In this document: positions 13,970 through 15,400 of the stretch, one piece after another
Layout of the letters: each line of letters opens with the position of its first letter
Position numbering within the stretch: position 1 is the first letter of the stretch
DNA from: Candidatus Eiseniibacteriota bacterium
GTDB taxonomy: Bacteria; Eisenbacteria; RBG-16-71-46; JAFGJU01
Assembly: GCA_016928935.1 (NCBI GenBank)
Contig: JAFGJU010000199.1
Coordinates: forward strand, 1 to 15,400
Direction of reading: 5' to 3'
Length of the DNA stretch: 15,400 bases
Made by a program: the position numbers and the translations under genes
The notes under the pieces: model-generated
What the model saw: only the letters and a program-made list of their open reading frames with translations
Told to the model about the DNA's origin: nothing
Database searches by the model: none

Positions 13970-15146
13970 CCGGCCCCCCTTTGCTGCGCCGGCCCCGAAG
14001 CTCCTCCGAGAGCTCATTGGCCATTTGATAGAACTTTGCAACAGGAAGCCCCATAACGTTAAAATAGCATCCCTTAATGTACTGTATGAAGACGGCGCCG
14101 AGGCCCTGTATCCCGTAGCTACCCGCCTTGTCGCACGGCTCCCTGGTGGCCACGTAGCGGGAGACCTCCTCTTCCGTGAGCCGCTTCATCGTGACCTCGC
14201 TCCGCTCGAAGCCGGTCTTCGCGAGGCCGGTCTCCGCGTCGACCAGGGCCACGCCGGTGTAGACTTCGTGAGTCCGGCCGCTGAGAGCGCGCAGCATCCG
14301 CGCGGCCTCAGCGTCGTCGCGCGGCTTTCCCAGTATCCGGCCGTCCAGAACGACCACGGTGTCTGCGCCCAACACCAGCGCCCCCTCCTCCCCGACCGAC
14401 ACCGACTTTGCCTTGGCCAGAGCCAGCTCGGTCACAAAGCGGGAAGGTTCGCTCTCGTGCTGAGACGTCTCGCGCACGTCGGGCACCCGTAGCTCAAAGT
14501 CCATGCCTATCATCCGGAGAAGCTCCCGCCTGCGCGGAGAGCCCGAAGCGAGCACGAGCCTCCACCCGGGAAGCGTCACGATCCCCTGACCCGCTGCGCG
14601 GGGGGCCTTCGCCGCGACGGCGCCGCCCGGCTCGGCAGAGCCTTCCGTTCTTGCGGAGCCAGTCTCCTCCGCTCCGCTGGTTCGCGCGTTAGCCGCGGGG
14701 CCACCGGGCTCCCTGTCCATGACCAGCGTAACGGGTCCGTCGTTAACCAGGCTCACCTGCATCTTCTCCCGAAACACGCCCGTGCGCACCTCCACTCCGG
14801 CCGCCCCCAGGAACGAACAGAAGGCTTCGAAGACTTTCCTGGCAATCTGCGGAGAAGCCGCGCTGCTGAAGCTGGGCCGCCTGCCCTTCGTGCAATCTCC
14901 GTACAGAGTGAACTGGGACACTACAAGCGCAGAGCCCCCGACTTCGCGCACGGACCTGTTCAGTTTCCCGTCGTCGTCCTCGAACATTCTGAGCTCGGCG
15001 CACTTGTCGGCCATCCATCTGGCTTCGTCCTCAGCGTCGCCGTTCTTGACCGCCAGCAGTATGAGAAGGCCGCGGCCCACGGCCGACACTTCGCTCCCGT
15101 TAACCGTCACCGACGCCGACGCCACTCTCTGGACGACCGCCCTCAT
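13959..15146 (-). CDS. Fused D-aminoacyl-tRNA deacylase and Maf nucleotide pyrophosphatase
   Basis: One continuous 395-residue frame joins two enzymes. Residues 1-145 are a complete Dtd, which hydrolyses D-amino acids from mischarged tRNA: RAVVQRVASASVTVNG at the start, SQFTLYGD (77-84) with the SQxT active-site motif, and VSLVNDGPVT (131-140) with the Gly-cisPro motif. Residues 146-190 are an Ala/Gly/Glu/Thr-rich linker. Residues 195-385 are a complete Maf domain: LVLASGSPRRRELL (197-210), LGADTVVVLDGRILGKP (259-275), MLRALSGRTHEVYTGV (284-299) and DKAGSYGIQGLGAVF (339-353), which point to the YhdE-type (dTTP/UTP) subgroup that removes faulty nucleotides. The ATG overlaps the rel stop as ATGA, with AAGGAG seven bases upstream. 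A GTG at residue 190 could start Maf alone. Both domain calls are firm; the benefit of fusion is unknown. Confidence 0.94.
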   Translation of the reverse strand: MRAVVQRVASASVTVNGSEVSAVGRGLLILLAVKNGDAEDEARWMADKCAELRMFEDDDGKLNRSVREVGGSALVVSQFTLYGDCTKGRRPSFSSAASPQIARKVFEAFCSFLGAAGVEVRTGVFREKMQVSLVNDGPVTLVMDREPGGPAANARTSGAEETGSARTEGSAEPGGAVAAKAPRAAGQGIVTLPGWRLVLASGSPRRRELLRMIGMDFELRVPDVRETSQHESEPSRFVTELALAKAKSVSVGEEGALVLGADTVVVLDGRILGKPRDDAEAARMLRALSGRTHEVYTGVALVDAETGLAKTGFERSEVTMKRLTEEEVSRYVATREPCDKAGSYGIQGLGAVFIQYIKGCYFNVMGLPVAKFYQMANELSEELRGRRSKGGPGGD

Positions 15147-15400
15147 CTGCCTGCTCCTTCGCTCCCGCCCGACACCGATTCCGGCCCTGCGTCGGCCAGG
15201 AACGGTCCCCGTTCTACCCGCGTCACACCCCTGACGCCGGAGATGGCCTTCATGACTCTGTCCAGGTGCTTCAGGTTCCCGACCTCAACGACGAACCTAC
15301 CCTTTACCCGGCGGCCGACGCTGGCCATGTCGGTCTGCCTTATCTCAGTGTCAGTGTCCGAGATGGACTTGGCTATGTCAGTCAACAGGTTGTGTCTGTC
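15143..15400 (-). CDS. Rel/SpoT-family (p)ppGpp synthetase/hydrolase, C-terminal ACT domain (partial)
   Basis: Only the last 85 codons are in the window; the gene continues past base 15400. The residues DRHNLLTDIAKSISDTDTEI match the start of the C-terminal ACT domain of long RelA/SpoT homologues (pattern DR-x-x-LL-x-DI). They are followed by GRFVVEVGNLKHLDRVMKAI, continuing to SGVRGVTRVER, the second half of that regulatory fold. The enzyme makes and degrades (p)ppGpp on starvation, on the ribosome. The last 20 or so residues are a low-complexity Gly/Ser/Glu tail. Its TGA overlaps the dtd-maf ATG by one base pair step (ATGA). A Rel-Dtd neighbour pair is common in bacteria, which supports the call. 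The catalytic domains are not visible, so bifunctional Rel versus RelA cannot be decided. Confidence 0.85.
   Translation of the reverse strand, partial: DRHNLLTDIAKSISDTDTEIRQTDMASVGRRVKGRFVVEVGNLKHLDRVMKAISGVRGVTRVERGPFLADAGPESVSGGSEGAGR

Noticed and set aside
13959..15146. Dtd-Maf fusion as an assembly artefact
   Set aside because: Both domains are full length, the linker is in frame with no stop and has linker-like composition, and the flanking overlaps with rel and mtnA are normal. It remains worth checking against reads.

Overview
The window is 15.4 kb of GC-rich bacterial chromosome. All 17 genes I can support lie on the minus strand, so transcription runs from base 15400 towards base 1. 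The organism is a diderm with a heptose-containing lipopolysaccharide or related glycolipid, because the window carries ADP-heptose synthesis genes, two GT9 heptosyltransferase-like genes and a WaaE-like glycosyltransferase. Starts are a mixture of ATG, GTG and TTG. No gene ends in TAA: nine end in TAG and nine in TGA if the partial first gene is counted. I cannot place the phylum from sequence reading alone. An uncultured diderm lineage is plausible, but that is a guess.

Region 1 (15400-12920): the tail of a Rel/SpoT (p)ppGpp enzyme (ACT domain), then a fused D-aminoacyl-tRNA deacylase-Maf nucleotide pyrophosphatase, then methylthioribose-1-phosphate isomerase (mtnA). These genes overlap by a few bases and form one block for stringent control, quality control and methionine salvage. 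The fused Dtd-Maf protein is the most unusual gene in the window.

Region 2 (12919-8930): a clear sigma70-type promoter (TTGACA, 17-base spacer, TAGAAT) and a leader of about 100 bases with a strong GC hairpin near its 5' end. They precede a translation operon: rplM, rpsI, rpsB, tsf, pyrH, frr. The S2 protein has a charged C-terminal tail of about 69 residues whose codons run into the start of tsf. A 9-bp hairpin followed by GTTTTG lies after frr and is a likely terminator or attenuator.

Region 3 (8822-5971): uppS, cdsA and dxr, a conserved lipid/isoprenoid block. uppS and cdsA appear to use TTG starts. The rseP gene that often follows dxr is absent.

Region 4 (5970-1): hldA and hldC (separate kinase and adenylyltransferase genes instead of a fused hldE), two tandem GT9 heptosyltransferase-like genes overlapping by 50 bases, a WaaE-like GT2 and a GT4 glycosyltransferase. 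Several gaps here (5817-5970, 4135-4229, 1109-1307) hold GC-rich inverted repeats without U-tracts. The layout ties undecaprenyl carrier, phospholipid and isoprenoid supply to surface glycolipid assembly. I found no mobile element, CRISPR array, tRNA or rRNA.
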